Shown here piece by piece: positions 28,301 to 42,092 of a DNA stretch of 64,000 nucleotides. A program made the translations under genes and the position numbers. The notes below the pieces were generated by a model, which was given only the letters and a program-made list of their open reading frames with translations, was not told where the DNA came from and made no database searches. The stretch lies in assembly GCF_000327385.1 (NCBI RefSeq), contig NW_008707351.1, positions 492,484 through 556,483 on the forward strand, in the 5' to 3' direction. Position 1 is the first letter of the stretch. Each line of letters starts with the position of its first letter. The DNA comes from Lottia gigantea. Taxonomy: Eukaryota > Mollusca > Gastropoda > Lottiidae.

Positions 28301-31300
28301 GCTAGCCTTAACTGATGGTTTGATCGACTAACCAGAAACAAAATTGGGCTATATCTGTTCCTCTGCCATCTTACCAACTTCAACTACTAGTATAATACTG
28401 CTTTACCAATACCCTAGCCTCAATTAAGCCTCAAACACACTGAGTTTCTCTCTGTTAGTCTATATCTCCTTGATTATCTGATTAAAATACAGATTATCTA
28501 AATGTTTTGTTTATTGTTTTTTCTGTGGGTGACTATTTATGCCATCCATGATCTGAAGGAATTGTTAATACCGGTACGATGATTTTTTGTATATTGATAT
28601 ATTTAACCAATGAAATAACTTATGAAAAGTTTCAGTCTGAGATTATGAAAATAAAACCACTATGAACTAATCAGGACGGAGAAACCTATAAAATCAATAA
28701 AATGAAGCACCTTTTCATGTCAAATAAGACATTAGTAACATTACACATTAGTTGTATAACAATAGAACCTTTATAAAACACATCATCAGAAAAAATCAAT
28801 AGTACTGCCTTAATTCATAGAACAAAGATATTATTTACTTATAATTTTATATTCTGAAGTCATAAAGATAGTCTGAAAACAGGACGTTTTATTAAATAAG
28901 TGGTTACTGCTTTTAAACATCCTTTGTTGGATTCTTTATCTGTTTTGCTAGTCATTCAAGCAATTTCAGCTTTGAGACTTTCTCTTAACAAAATGTAAGT
29001 TTGAAGGCAATATTTAAGCTGAACTTAATGTTATGAACAATCTGAAGTTTCTAATAGTTGTGAGCAAGAATTCGAGTTTTGATGAAAACCTTTAGTCTGT
29101 TATTACTCCATGGTTATTTTTCACCTTCACTTTCTTTGTTAATGATATCGATCAAACAAACTGATTTGTAGATTGAGGGCACTGTCTGATCCTTGAAAGT
29201 TAGAAATGGTAAAATGGTCAGTCCCAATTTGATGCATGCAAGACTTTATTTGGTTTCACTTTCTTAGGCTTAGATCATACAAAAACATAAAGATATTGAA
29301 TTTTTCATACTTTTTGATTTATGACAAAAGAGAATGCGAGATGAAGGCAAGGATGAATGCTTTTTCATAGAATTAGGTTACTCACTGTTTCTCGTGTGCA
29401 CCAAGCATTATTTAATAGTCACTATAAATCATTATTTTGAAAGCTTTCAATGAAAGTGTAGAAATAGAAAAGAAGTATGGAGCAGTGAATGAATCATATA
29501 ATCAAGTTACGAGACAATTATTCTGTCTTATTCAATGATTCATGTAGGAAAATGAAAGTAAATAAAGTACAGCTCTAGATATTGCTCTAACGTGTTCTTT
29601 TCTGGCCGGTTTAATATGCCATATATCTCAGTATCCTCACATACAAGCCAGCAGACATGTACACCGCACCAGGCAATATAAATGAAGCCTTTAAACATTT
29701 AGTGCCTATCTAAAGAATAAAAGGGATGAAGAGTGGATAAATTTGTGTGTGTTAGATGTATCCATTCATACTTTTAGAATACTACTGTGGTTTCAGTACA
29801 ATCTTATTAAGATGCTTTTATTTCTTTTTTTTTTTTGTGTTCCATCATCCACAATCTCTCCGAAATTTTTCTTTTATAAATGTTGCTCAGTTGAACCTTG
29901 TCCTGATTTCATCAAAATCTGTAATTGCTAAACAGCCAAAAACATCTTTAAAATTGGGCATGCAAATCTATGTTTAACAACAGACACTTTATTTACTATA
30001 CAGAGCATTTAGTAATCCATATTTTATCTTGTATATTTGTAGGCAATATTATTGGTATGATGATAAAGGGAAGAAATATAAATATGCAGCCTCTCAATAT
30101 ATAGATTATGTCATGTCCTATATCCAGAAAACTATTACCGATGAAACTGTCTTTCCTACAAAATTTGGTAAGTAGAATGTAGAGCAGAACATAGTATCCA
30201 TTCTCTTTTCTAACTTACTTTTAAATATTTTATTATCAAGATAGCAAATGAACTTAATGAACCTAAAATGACATTCAAGCATTCTTTCTTATCTTACTAA
30301 AGTTTAAAGATAAGAAAAGAACTCTAAAAAAGGTGCAGATTAGTAACCAGTATAATTGATATATCAAAATGTGGCATCTCAGAAAGAGATGCATAGTTGA
30401 CAGCCCTAGTCTGATAGTGGTGTCAGGTGTTATGGATGAATGAAATCCTTTTTCTCAATTTAGTCACAACCCTAAGAGTATTAATAATATATAAATTGAA
30501 TTAATATTGTGGATTTAAACGAGATAAAATTCAAAATGGTATTCCAGAAGAGTAAGCAAGCTCAGCCTACCTGACAACACTTGTTACATTTAGTGTAGTT
30601 TAAAGATCATATCAAACAAACCTAAATTGACAACATTTTGTGACCTTACTTTAATGAAAATATTATTTTAGCGTCAGACATGGAAAGATTTGAATAATTT
30701 TACTCTTAATACTATCATGACCGCCATGTGACCTTCTTCAATATTTTCTTATTGTATTGACTATATGTTTTGTTAAACGAGGGATTTACCTAAACTCCAG
30801 TTCACTGACATGTTCATTTACCTGTTGGTCTAATCAGGTGAATGTTGTTTGATTTAGGTTCTTCTGGCTACATTGTGACAGATTTGACAGTTAATTACCT
30901 TATACAAATGTAGAATTTAAACTCACTGAGTTACTCTCTGTTAGTCTATTTCTCCTTGATTATCTGATTATCTAAATGTTTTGTTTAGTGTTTTTTCTGT
31001 GAGTGACTACTTTTGCCATCCATGATCTGAAGAAATATATTACCAATCAAATCCTCTGTTCAATGACAACTTAAAATTTCTCGCTTGTAAGCTTATTGTT
31101 CAATTATACAAAAATTTGATTTAATGAGCAATTTCATTAGATTATGGATGGTTCAAGTAACTAGCAAAAAACAATGAGTCCTATAGCCCCTTTTACACTA
31201 GGCCGCTATAAAGCGCTCCGTTCTCGGTCGAACAGTAAAGCTTTCTCAGAAGGTTAATGTTTACATTACACCAATCTATCAAGTCCGAGACCACCTCCTC

Positions 31301-34109
31301 TTGATAGACCAGAATTGGAATGGTTCTCAGAACTCTCAACCGTTTACATTACACCAATCTATCAAGTCTGAGACCACCTCCTCATGATAGACCAGAATTG
31401 GAATTGTTCTCAGAACTCTCAACCGTTTACATTACACCAATCTATCAAGTCTGAGACCACCTCCTCATGATAGACCAGAATTGGAATGGTTCTCAGAACT
31501 CTCAACCGTTTACATTACACCAATCTATCAAGTCTGAGACCACCTCCTCATGATAGACCAGAATTGGAATTGTTCTCAGAACTCTCAACTGCTTACATTA
31601 CACAATTCATTTGTTCCATTCCGTTCTAAAAATGGAATTAATTTTGTAATGTAAAAGGGGTTTAAAATCTGCATATAATCACATTTCCTCGATCTATAAT
31701 CAGTTACCATACAGGTGGCAGTTGATATGCTGTCATGACAATACGTGGTATCTTACGAAGATCCACCTGTGGTTTTATAAGCATATATCATGTATCAAAC
31801 ACAGATGCATCGTGTAACTTGATCATTTCATTCCCATTGATCTGTTTAATATTATAATCATCTTTATGATCACCCATACATTATATATAATCTCAATAAG
31901 CTATCATATTGATGTAAGGCCTTGATAAAAGGACTTGAGAATGCCACAAGAAAAACAAATATGTAGCCTACTTTTTGTGCAGAAGCAGATTTTATTGACT
32001 ATTTAGATGAAAATAATATTGTCCATTGATTACAGATTAGGTTTAAGCAGAGAATAAGCTTGACTTTGTTGACTTTTGCAAATAAAATTGTAATTGAAAA
32101 ATCAGGGAATTAAGTCAGAATATCCTTTTGTTTGTTTTGTAGTGGTTTGAGCCTGTTTGTCTCTGATAGAATGCCTTAGGTTTTTAACCACAGGGACATG
32201 TTCCCATGTGGGGAAATCTGTACTTTTCTTTGGGGACATTTGATGTGTCACAGGCTATGAAGAACTATCCAACAACATTATATATAACATCTCATATGGC
32301 TACATTATCCACGGCTAACTCTGAGTACACACTGAGTACTCTGGGAATTATTTGCAGAATTTTGTACTCCATACCCAAGACCTTGCCTGATACCCAATCC
32401 TAGTTTCACTTTCAATATTTGGGAACCTCATTTTCAAGCAAAATATCATTTTAGGACACATACAAAAACAGGTTTATAACCATCAAAGTATAGAATGTAG
32501 GTGTGGATATAGAACATCATCTTCTTTTATTAGATCATTGTGTGTTCTAAATATATCTTTCTGACTAAAACCTCCATTTTTAGTGCTGATGAATATAGAT
32601 TTATGTGAAATATTACAATTATTTACACCTCCCTTGATAAATATTGACACATTTTACATTAGAACATTAAAGGGACAGTTTCGCCATCCGTTTGACCAAT
32701 TGTATGTTAGTCGCAAAAAGGGAAATATTTTAGCGCAGTTTATCACGGTGTTCACTGCTCACCGTCAAAATTTGAGCCATCAACTCCATGTGTGTCCAGT
32801 ATTATTAGCATTTGAAAAGTTGAAATGGCAAAGCTGCCCACTTTAAACTGATAAAAGTAGTTGTATTGGAAAAAATATATTTCTTAACCTGTGAATTAAA
32901 TACTGTTTTTGATTAGTTTCTGCAGAGATCTAACATATCAAAGGCTTTGTATAGATCACAAGAGCACATTTTTCATACAACATTTTGAGTTTCTTTGATA
33001 AACAGGAAATTTGTAGACTGAAAATTACTAAGCCAAGCAGCTTTTGAGACTACTTAACGGTATAAATGTGTGAACATGACTATGTATGTATTATGTCAAT
33101 AAAAGGAGTTTTAAGTTAATATTAGAGGTGTCAAGTGATACTACATTTGATTTAATTTATTCACTCAGAGCTCTTTCATTACTATATTATATAGCTTACT
33201 GTATTAATATTGTATTATATACTTATACAAACCCCAGTTAGATAAATATACTTATTGTAAACAGATCCTTAAACTTTCATATTGAACTATTATTTAAATC
33301 TTAACACAATAACTACTCTATTGTCAATTCCTATAAATATTGATACTTCCTGATTGATATTTATAGAGCTATTAATAGAGGTTTATTTATTTTTGTCAAT
33401 GCTGTTTTAAAAAAATTCCCATTTAATTGTTCCATGAATCCTATTTACCTGTAAAACTATGGCATGGAACTTTGCCTTTGACTGCAAGGTTGACTTGAAC
33501 TTATGAGAACATAACTCAAAGCTTCCATCAAACAAATGTAACCAAGCAAATGACATATTGACGAGGCAGAAAATGTTTATTCTCTCCCAGTATGTCTGGC
33601 TTTGCCATATTTCTTTATTTGGATGATCAAGGATATTTAATGGAATCATCTATTTCATATAGATATGTATCCTAACTCCTTGAGCTACACCCTCCCCCCT
33701 TATTTAATACTTTAGCTAATTACATTAAAACTTGTCTAATTAAATTGTATTTTTGTCTTTTTCAGGTGAAGTCTTCCCAAGTTCGTTTGAAACCATAGTA
33801 AAGAAAATCCATAAATGTTTATTTCAAGTTTTAGCACATATCTTTCATGCACATTATAAGGAAGCTATTCAGTTGGGAATTCATGGACACTTAAATAGTC
33901 TCTTCACTCACTTTATGGTGTTTAATATGACCTTTGAACTCTTGGAGGAAAAGGACGCAGACATTATGCAGGATTTAGTGCAAGCTTTAATAAAATCGCT
34001 AAATGAACATAAGAAGCGGAAGGAGGAAGAGAAAAACGGCATGTCTGAATTGGAGGACTCGGAAAATAAAGAAAACTCATGTCAACCCAACACCACTACT
34101 AGTTCATAG
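25316..34109 (+). CDS. MOB2: MOB2, MOB kinase activator 2 (5'-incomplete, four exons)
   Basis: Exons are 25316-25482, 27959-28055, 30043-30167 and 33766-34109 (stop TAG). All joins have GT/AG sites and consistent phase. The product is a small zinc-binding scaffold that binds the N-terminal region of NDR/LATS-class kinases; MOB2 in particular binds NDR1/2. Family features in order are LDYNEWLATH, the zinc ligands EYCTTEVC (C-x4-C), QYYWYDDKGKKYK, FPSSFETIVKKI and the second zinc pair in AHIFHAHYKEA (H-x4-H). The YYWYD segment and LDYNEWLATH fit MOB2 better than MOB1, MOB3 or MOB4. The C-terminal tail after about NEHKKRKEEE is charged and probably disordered. The first recognised exon begins with the last base of a codon, so the start codon and a short basic N-terminus lie in an exon I could not find. 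Confidence 0.93.
25490..25715 (+). repeat. Degenerate tandem repeat, about 70 bp x 3
   Basis: Just after the 25482 donor, three diverged copies share a run like GGCACCAACTCCTTTCTGAC + CTTG, as ACTTCCGACTCTTTTCTTGC and GGTGCTGACTCTTTTTCGGC. It does not reproduce the preceding exon. Confidence 0.45.
27345..27785 (+). repeat. Degenerate tandem repeat in MOB2 intron
   Basis: A unit of about 30 bp, GTCTGATTCAAGTCCAATTT + ACATGTGTCTG, recurs with many substitutions and length changes. It creates an open frame of CVIL-rich repeats that I regard as spurious. Confidence 0.65.
28433..28563 (+). repeat. Duplicated intronic segment, copy 1
   Basis: It contains CTCTCTGTTAGTCTATATCT, GATTATCTAAATGTTTTGTT and CCATCCATGATCTGAAG in the same order and spacing as 30913-31038, apart from a short insertion. 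The two copies lie in adjacent MOB2 introns. Confidence 0.8.
30913..31038 (+). repeat. Duplicated intronic segment, copy 2
   Basis: Near-identical partner of 28433-28563. There are no clear inverted ends, so it may be a segmental duplication or a fragment of a dispersed repeat. Confidence 0.8.
31188..31663. mobile_element. MITE-like element containing an 83-bp tandem array
   Basis: The left end is GCCCCTTTTACACTAGG and the right end reads TAATGTAAAAGGGGTTTA, giving inverted CCCCTTTTACA ends. Between them lie four nearly identical 83-bp units beginning ACCAATCTATCAAGTCTGAG at 31270, 31353, 31436 and 31519. The array copies carry CTCAACCGTTTACATTACA at their junctions, which resembles the terminal sequence of the element. 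It lies inside MOB2 intron 30168-33765. Confidence 0.7.
32667..32840. mobile_element. MITE family A, half copy
   Basis: It starts TTAAAGGGACAGTTTCGCCA + TCCGTTTGACCAATTG and contains TTCACTGCTCACCGTCAAAA. It matches the left half of family A copies at 51463 and 63896; the right half and terminus are not evident. It is intronic in MOB2. Confidence 0.7.
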
Positions 34110-36305
34110 CCCTTATAATTCCCACACGTCTTTCAAATAAGGTTTGTAATTGCCTTGGAAACATAGTTGTCATGGTAATTGTGATAACAACACCATCACT
34201 GTGATTCCCTACAACATGACAATTTGTTATCTGTGACATCATTATCACATATTGATGGTTTACAACAATTCAGTGACAAGTAGATCTTCAGAAATATAAT
34301 TTCACCTAATTTCGAAGTGTGTGGTAGTTCGGAAGTGATATAGAGTTCGGAACTCTGGTTTGTTCGATTTTGAAGCTATATCATGAAGATCTTCAGGGAT
34401 ACCTGCGAAGATGGTTGTGACATAAGGAAAGGCTGTTCAGTAAGAATAAGCATCCTTGGTAGAAATATTGTTGTGACAATACTTTGAATATTTTCCAGCA
34501 CAATTCTATAAATAGATTCACCGCCTTAACCACAAGTGGTTTATTGTAAAAATATGATAATGTTTTATCCTTAACCAGTTCTATCTTCTGGTAATCATTA
34601 GCTGGTTTTAACTGGTTCTATCAGTTTCCTTTAGTGGTTCTATTGGTTTTCTTCACTCTATCGGTTTCCTTACCGGTTCTATCTCTTTCCTTAATTTATA
34701 TTACCTCCTTTGAATTTTATATAATTATTCCTTATTCAAAGCTTCCAGTACTGTGTGTTAGGCAGTGGAAGTTTGTTAGAAGAAGGAAAATTTAGGATTC
34801 TCCTATGAAATGACATTAATATAGACTGGGTATAGCATGCTTGTCATACCTTAAACCAATTTTGGAATCTTCCTCACATGCATAAAACAAATAGATTCAT
34901 ATAGCCCAAACAAATCAACTGGAACAGTCTACTTTTTCAGGGGTAAAATAAGAAGTAACTCATATTTGTGTCTAACCACCTATAGCATTATAGTTATGAC
35001 ATGTTTTTGATTGATTCTGGTTATCTCTTGAAATAAACACTTGCTTTGTATGCTTTGAAGTGGTGAATATGAAAAGTTACATAAGTCTATGCCCAGTCTT
35101 TATTGGTCATTGAGGGGATTTGGCATATGCTCAGATAGCTATGCATATATACTGTTATGAGTAAAGAAATGTTTTCCATGCCTGATAAAAGTTCTTGGCT
35201 GAAGTTTTGTATGAAGCTTAGCTTTTGGTCTTGCTCTGCTTGTAGTTATTATTGCATCTGGCTTAAGTAGCATTATTAGTTGAAATACTTCCAAATTCTC
35301 ATATTTTGAAAAAAAAAAAAAGGTTATGAATCTCAAAAAATACTTTTTTGTGTATTAGATCTAGAGAAAAATATGAAACCGGTTAAATAGGTGTCCCAAA
35401 AATAAATGTTTTTTGTTTTGGTTTTCTTAAAGAGATATATTTAAATGTTTATACTTTGATTTTTGACATATCATTGATCCTTTTGTTGTTAAGAAAATGT
35501 GCTTTTAGGAGATAAGATTGTGCAATGTGGTTAACAAAATTGAAAATAAAATAGAAATTTCTACTTTAATGTTTTCCTTTAATATTTGTTATTATGAATT
35601 ATTTGTTATTACAAAATGTTAACAACTTTGGTCTAGTCTTCACAACATTTTTTGCATATTTTTGAGTTGTAAAAGTTGAAATTACAATTTATCTGTTGAA
35701 AAAAAACTTAGAAAATGTATCAGAATTTGCAATATGATCTTTTTAATAATTCCTTTTATTGTAAGTTAAGGTGATTTCGTAAAATCTTTCAGCTAAATGT
35801 GTCACCTTTTAGAATGCATATTTGACATCTGGTTCAACTACAATTTAATGAAACATAACTTCAGATACATAAAATGATTTCAAAATCTGCATATGTGAGT
35901 GTCAACGAACATTCATTAATCAAGCTGGACTGCTTTTGTAGGAGAACCATTTGTTGAATCTTTGTTTTTGAAAAGGAATACAGATAGCTGAAATTAAGCA
36001 AATATGTATACACCTATATATAAATATATCTGTTAGATGACTTCCATCTTTTGTTTCTTAGTGTGAATGTTTCACAAAGAGATAAATATCAGTATAGAGG
36101 TCTGTGTTTCTATCATTAGATCTATGACATCACTACTCCCAACATTATTGTGATGTTACATAGATAAGGAATTTTACTTCTTGAAAGCTGTTAATGAGTT
36201 CTATCTACCCACAGAATTGAAGTGTATTTGAGTTAAAAAAGATTAATTTTTATTTCAAGATGTTTTTGCTGTAATTTAAGTAATAATTATATGCACAGCA
36301 ATAAA
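34110..36305 (+). other. Probable MOB2 3' UTR and downstream sequence
   Basis: AT-rich sequence follows the MOB2 stop. Candidate AATAAA signals occur near 35032, 35400 and 36299, and I cannot choose between them. A short repeat of TTCTATCGGTTTCCTTACCG type lies at about 34575-34700. Confidence 0.4.
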
Positions 36306-39300
36306 TTAGTTGCTAAAGTTATTCTTTGATATTCGAGGAAAACCTTATTTGATGTTTAAGTTCTTGCTTATTTTGGCCTTTACTTTTATTTGTACGCAAT
36401 TTATCTCAGTGTATATGAAATCCTTCCCAATGTGCTCATAGATAGATATAATTTTAAACTAGTCAATAGAAAACTCAAAATGGTGCTGAAAATTACGTGT
36501 ATACACAAATATTCAAAACATAATCAGGACAGTACAATCTATTTTGAGGTAGTTTAAGTAGGAAGGATCAATAAAGTTCTGCTTAAAATAGTCTCAACTA
36601 TTATCTGTGAATGTGCATTTGTATTTTATAGCTGATTCTGTCTGTTCAGACTATTTCCAATAGCATAACAAATATCTTCAACGTAACGAAATAATGACAT
36701 AATGAATTGTGCATTTTAAAATGATCATTTCAAAAGTTTTACATCTACGTTTAATATTGAAATTCTCACAGAAAAAAAACAGATTTGAAGTTTGGAATTT
36801 CTGTTAATTGCTAAGAATCTGAAATATTCAAGAAGCTTGTTATGTTCAGATTTTATTATGATTATTAGTAAATATGGCTGATGGTATACCAGTAAATTAT
36901 TTTGACTTACCTTATAGAAGGGAGATAACTCATTAATTCAATCTTAAAACAATTTGGTCTTGAGCTATTATTCTGTCTCTATATTTTAATTTTAGTATTT
37001 TAAATCAGTTAAGTTGATTTATTGGGATCTTGAATTATTTATAAAAGTTTTGTTTCAGCTTAGTTTAGGATATTTGTTTTTCTCAGGTGTTTGAAGGTAA
37101 CAAAGAATTATTGTTGAATAGAAAAAAAATGTTGCCAGAACAAAATTTGATCGGATATGTATAAAGAATATATTATCTGAATGTTCGAATTTGGTCTGTG
37201 AAAAATGTTTTCAGTGAAATAATTCCTGCATTGTTAAATACTTCCAGTCTTTGTCCGAAACATCTGCCTCTATTCCAGCCTTTCATAGATATTTTGACAG
37301 TTATTCAGTCAGAAAAACTAGATCCTCTTTTATGGGAATTTTTTAAACCTTTGAATATGCATTTTTTTCTATCATAATGTCAATTACGATGACTTCAAAT
37401 TACCGTAATTTTCATTTTCTTAGTATCACGTAACTCAGTGACACTTTCGGCTGTGAATGCATGGCCTACGAGAAATCATTTTCGTTGTAAAAAAATTTGA
37501 TGGAATGGCAGAAGTGATATAATTGGTGTAGTGGAGTTATCATGCTTTGACTGAAATCCATCTGTCAGAATATATCTGGATCTGGTTTAAATAAAAAAGT
37601 TTAAAACCCCTGCAAACAAATTTCCACAAACTGGGCGAAGTTCCCTATCAGAAGTTGGTATAGAGGTGTTTGGGTCTATTTCAGTTTGTAATTACCAGAC
37701 TTAAAGTTAAAACAGTTAATTCATTTCTTTTATTTATTTCTTGTAAAATTCCAAAACTTTGACCAAGAATGGATCTTGTATGACAGATGATCATTTGTTG
37801 CAGATTGCAGGTGTATACTTGAGTTCAGAAGAAATGATAGGAAAGTTACTCAGGCCATTGCAGGATTATCATGGCAAGTTTATCCATACTGTAGACAGTA
37901 GGAGAAGAGGAATGTGCCCACATTACCTCCAATTTTCTCTTTTTATATGTTAATTTATCTTTAATTGTACACTATTTTCACCATTATACAGAAAGTGAAA
38001 GTGGGTTTGAGCAGGAAGTAAAGAAAACAGGACTTTATTTTGAGAGCTAAAAAATTGATCCAAAGAAAGACAACGTAGGGCGTAGGATTATCGATAAAGT
38101 GGAAAATGGAAGTAGCGAATTGTCTCCATCGGGTATAGGGCAATCTTGGAAGCTTGGATCCCCTGAAAAATCATGGAATCTGGAAAAGACTAAGTTTTTG
38201 AAAATTGATTGTCAAACAATTCATCTTCCTGGGTTTTATAAAGGATTGGTGGACTTTAAATTCTTGATAATTTCTAATATTTTGCTTAATACAAAGAAAA
38301 TTTCACTTTTTAGAATGAGCTCTATGCTAGAAAAAATTCTCTTCATTATCATTTTTTTTCCTTTTTTGCCTCAGTTAAGAATCTAGTTCTATTAAGTAGT
38401 ACATGGTTTAATGTGCCAATTATTATTATTATTATTATTATTGACAATGTGAAATGTATATATATTGTTGTGCTTGTTATTATAATATTAAACAAATTTA
38501 TCTCTTAATGAAGATAAGTTGAGGATATAAAAATGTTAGTCAAATTTCCTAGTTTTAATTTTGTAATATCTCATCGCCCACTTATTACAGAGATAGATCA
38601 AAGCAATATTGTGTTAGCATTTGAATATTTCAGACTTTCAATGCAGCAAATCAAAGTTGCTGACTGGGGAATGTGTTTAATGGGACAACAAAACCAAGCC
38701 CTTGGAAAGAATGCATGATTGATTCTCAGTTAAAGATAAAACCTTCAGATTTTTCAACCCAATTTCCGCTGAAGCTTATCTCATGCTTTTTACCAGGTCA
38801 GAACATATTTCAAACCATAGTTTGTTGAATGGGGATATAAACAATTAATAAAAAAAAGTCTTGATAACAAAAACATCATTTTATCAACAAGAAAAATATA
38901 TCCAGCATAAAATATAGTGGGTAAAACCCCATTCCAATAAAATAAGATTTAAATATTATTCACATGTTATAGTATATAATTACTAAAAGCCATACATACA
39001 TACATGCAATAATTACATAAGTTATATGCAATATGACACTATCTTACTCTTAGGAAGTAGTGCTGGCTATTACAAACCAGTCCACGATATGGGATAATGG
39101 GATAAAATTAAACACTTGATCCTCTTAACATCCACTGTCTTATCAATAGTTTCCAACAATATCATTCAAGTCAGTGACAAAAATTTGTGATTCCTCTTAA
39201 AAATCCCTACTGTTAATGGAATGAGAGGTACCTTCAAGTATTGCCTCATGATATGATACACATAGTGGCATGTTGTATGACAATACATTGATTCACCAAT

Positions 39301-40985
39301 ATATTCTGCCAGCACAACTAGGAAGTAATGTAATGTGCCAATAGCAGCTTAAAACACTTACATTTTCTGAAGTGTGGAATTTTACAATGAACAAAATTGA
39401 TCATAAGATATTTTTAGGAATGGGGGCTAGATTTGACAGGTCTGTAAGTAGTAGTTGTAGCTGTACAATTCTGTGCTTTAACTTTGCTAGTTGAAGATTT
39501 GATAGAGGAATTCATGACAGTTACACCTATAGACTTAATAATAATAATGACATGTTCAAATGCAACATACAATACATAAATAAATACAATGAAAAATTGG
39601 TATGATCTAATCACAAATTCAATTCCATTTAATAAATAACATGATATATGAAACAATCAATTGATGCTTATAGTAAACATTCCCAAATATATTAATACAA
39701 ATCAACAAAACATCCATACAAAATATAGAGCATTATATCACTTGGTTGGGCAAATACTAATTCACTAAGGTATCTATCTGTGAATAATGAATATGCGTAG
39801 AAAAGAAATCCTAGGCAATATTGTTGATAGCCAACTATCTAGAATAGAGTTATCTTATCATTAATTTAATGTTCTGTTTGCCTGATGAAAGGATGACTGT
39901 TCGGCCTCAAGCAGGTATATTACATAACTTCTACATTAAAAGAAGGTCTTAATGATAAATATCAGCACAACTACATGAATTAATGTTATATCAACAGTAT
40001 TGTTTAAAATAGATAATTCTTCAGTATCAAACCCATATCTGAGGTATCACAAATAACATATTGCAATTTAAATCATCAAATTCATTGGATCTACTGAATT
40101 GATTCCAAAAAAGAAAATACATATTTATCATGGACATTTCAAACTTCTATTTTCACAATTCTGATTTTCTTGAACATGGCCAAAGGGTGTTTGCAATAGT
40201 GAGTGAATTTATAATTTTCAATGGATAAATTCGTGTAAATTCTGACAAGCATGTATCTAACACATTCATATTTCTAATTAAACTTTAGTTTAATGAATTA
40301 GATAAATGTGATGCCATGTCAATATTATGCTTGAAATTTCAGCACTTTTGTAAGAATAAAAAACTTGGAAGCATATTTTGTGTCTTAACAATAGAACATT
40401 CAAAACCTAGTAAAGAATGTTAAAAGAAACAAAATACCTAGATATTGTGACTAGAGTGTAAATTCAGGTACATACTTGACATTCAGGTTTATATCCTTCG
40501 TGTTTTTTTCTGTTTTTCTTAAGTACATGTTAGTTACATAAGGTGAGCAGTAGCTTATTCATATTAAGGAGTATTTTCAAGTAAGAATTAAAATTAAACC
40601 TTTTTAAATATAAAAACAGAACCTGTTATTACTCAGAGTTTCACACTATATGATCTTCAGTCAACTTTATACAGATAACATACAGGTTTTCAATGTAATT
40701 CTATAATTTTCAAGCTTAATAATCAAAATGACTGATGAAAATTTCTCTGTATTTCAGTTTAATTAATATTTGTATCTATAATTTCCAAATAATCTAAGAG
40801 ATAAACCATTCAACATTGAAGCCATACATTCATTACATTCAATTAAACATCTGTTACTCTTTTTATCACATAATTAATGTACTTCAATATATTATATAAA
40901 CCATTATACAGTAATATCAACATTTCATCAGGAAATATAAAGCTCAAAGAGATTTTAAATAGATTTCTGAATTTTTATGTTTATT
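36306..40985. other. Intergenic, no gene recognised
   Basis: AT-rich sequence between the MOB2 tail and the SPTY2D1 tail. It includes an (ATT)n run at about 38421-38442. Short open frames near 37759-37953 and 38099-38386 have no family motif, and their flanking splice signals do not form a convincing gene. Confidence 0.5.
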
Positions 40986-41219
40986 GGAGACATTCCAATT
41001 TACAATCAGACATCTGTGGTTCCTGTAATTCCACTAAAACTAAAGAGTTTGGTCACTAATCACCAAATATACTTTATCTCATAGGTCATCAAACACGTAG
41101 TTACAGTGGAATTACAGAAACCACAAACATCAGATTGTAAATTGTAATGGTGCAAATTGATGCTATAAGTGTCCCTGATACACATAAAAATTTCGAAAGC
41201 TTCCTTACATACCCTTTAA
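40986..41219. mobile_element. MITE family B copy, truncated left arm
   Basis: The left arm has CAATCAGACATCTGTGGTTC + CTGTAATTCCACTAAAAC. The right arm has its inverse (GTGGAATTACAGAAACCACA) followed by GTGCAAATTGATGCTATAAG, TGTCCCTGATACACATAAAA and the terminal TACATACCCTTTAA. Confidence 0.7.
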
Positions 41220-41329
41220 TTCTGTTTTTTCAATAACAGTTCTTGATTTCGGTTTCAGATTTGTTTGAAACATGTTTTAAGGAACACTTTCCTTCAGTTA
41301 TCTATTAGTTTAAAAGGACTTGTTCAATA

Positions 41330-41442
41330 AAAATTGCAGAAACGACAGACGTCTGAATGAAAACTGGAATGGTGCAAATTGACACTATCAGTGTCACGGT
41401 TACACAAAAGATTTAGAAAAACCCTTTACAATCTCTTTAAAA
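41330..41442. mobile_element. MITE family B, right-arm fragment
   Basis: Contains GCAGAAACGACAGACGTCTG, GGTGCAAATTGACACTATCA and the terminal CCCTTTACAATCTCTTTAAA. It lies about 110 bp from the preceding family B copy. Confidence 0.65.
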
Positions 41443-41809
41443 ACAGAAATTTGTGACAAAAATTTCATTTTTCATACAAGCCCAATATGGCAACACAGAA
41501 TTGGGCTTCATATTTACTATTTAAACAGATTCTTTTGAATCAAGCTATGAATTGAAAGACTTCAATAAATATAAAATAATCATGCATTGAAATTATACAA
41601 TGTCAGTATATCAATTAAAATAAGATATACTGAGGCAGTATAATATAATATGCAGTAATATCATTAAGGCTATATTTCATAATTTGTTATATTCATTTCA
41701 TTCTTGCGTCTATGTTTCAGTCACAGTATGTTATTCATTGAAACACTGTGGCAGTTCACCAGTATTTTTCTGTAGAAATTAATGAACAGAATCAGTCTAT
41801 AAATTTCCA

Positions 41810-42092
41810 TTGGACAATTGCACCATATTTGGTCTTGATTTGAGTGTTGAATATATGTAAATAGTCTTCAGAAATACTAGAAACCATCTCAAACCAGGAA
41901 TTTCTCTTTTAATTTCTATATTTCTATATGTCTTTACTATATATATATAGGGTAAAGTCTCAAGAAACACCAATAATTCTGGACACACATGGATTTGAAG
42001 TTCCAAATTTTACTGAATAGCTTGCATAAACAATTCCTGTTTCTGAGACTAAGGTACGCTTGATCAAACCGATGCGAACCTGTTCCTTTAAC
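41810..42092. mobile_element. MITE family A copy
   Basis: Same orientation as 4946-5244, with TGAATATATGTAAATAGTCT near the left and TTCTGAGACTAAGGTACGCT, ATCAAACCGATGCGAACCTG and TTCCTTTAA at the right end. A (TA)n run sits inside. It lies just 3' of the SPTY2D1 stop codon and so may be in that gene's 3' UTR or flank. Confidence 0.7.

Noticed and set aside
32206-32403. Open frame of 65 codons within the MOB2 intron
   Set aside because: No motif and no splice context; it lies between two coding exons of a gene whose phases agree without it.
37759-38143. Possible exons with EMIGKLLRPLQDYHGKF and ESESGFEQEVKKTG pieces
   Set aside because: Acceptor-like sites exist, but there is no recognisable family, no consistent set of exons, and both frames end quickly.
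38421-38442. (ATT)n run as a functional element
   Set aside because: A simple microsatellite in intergenic AT-rich DNA with nothing around it.
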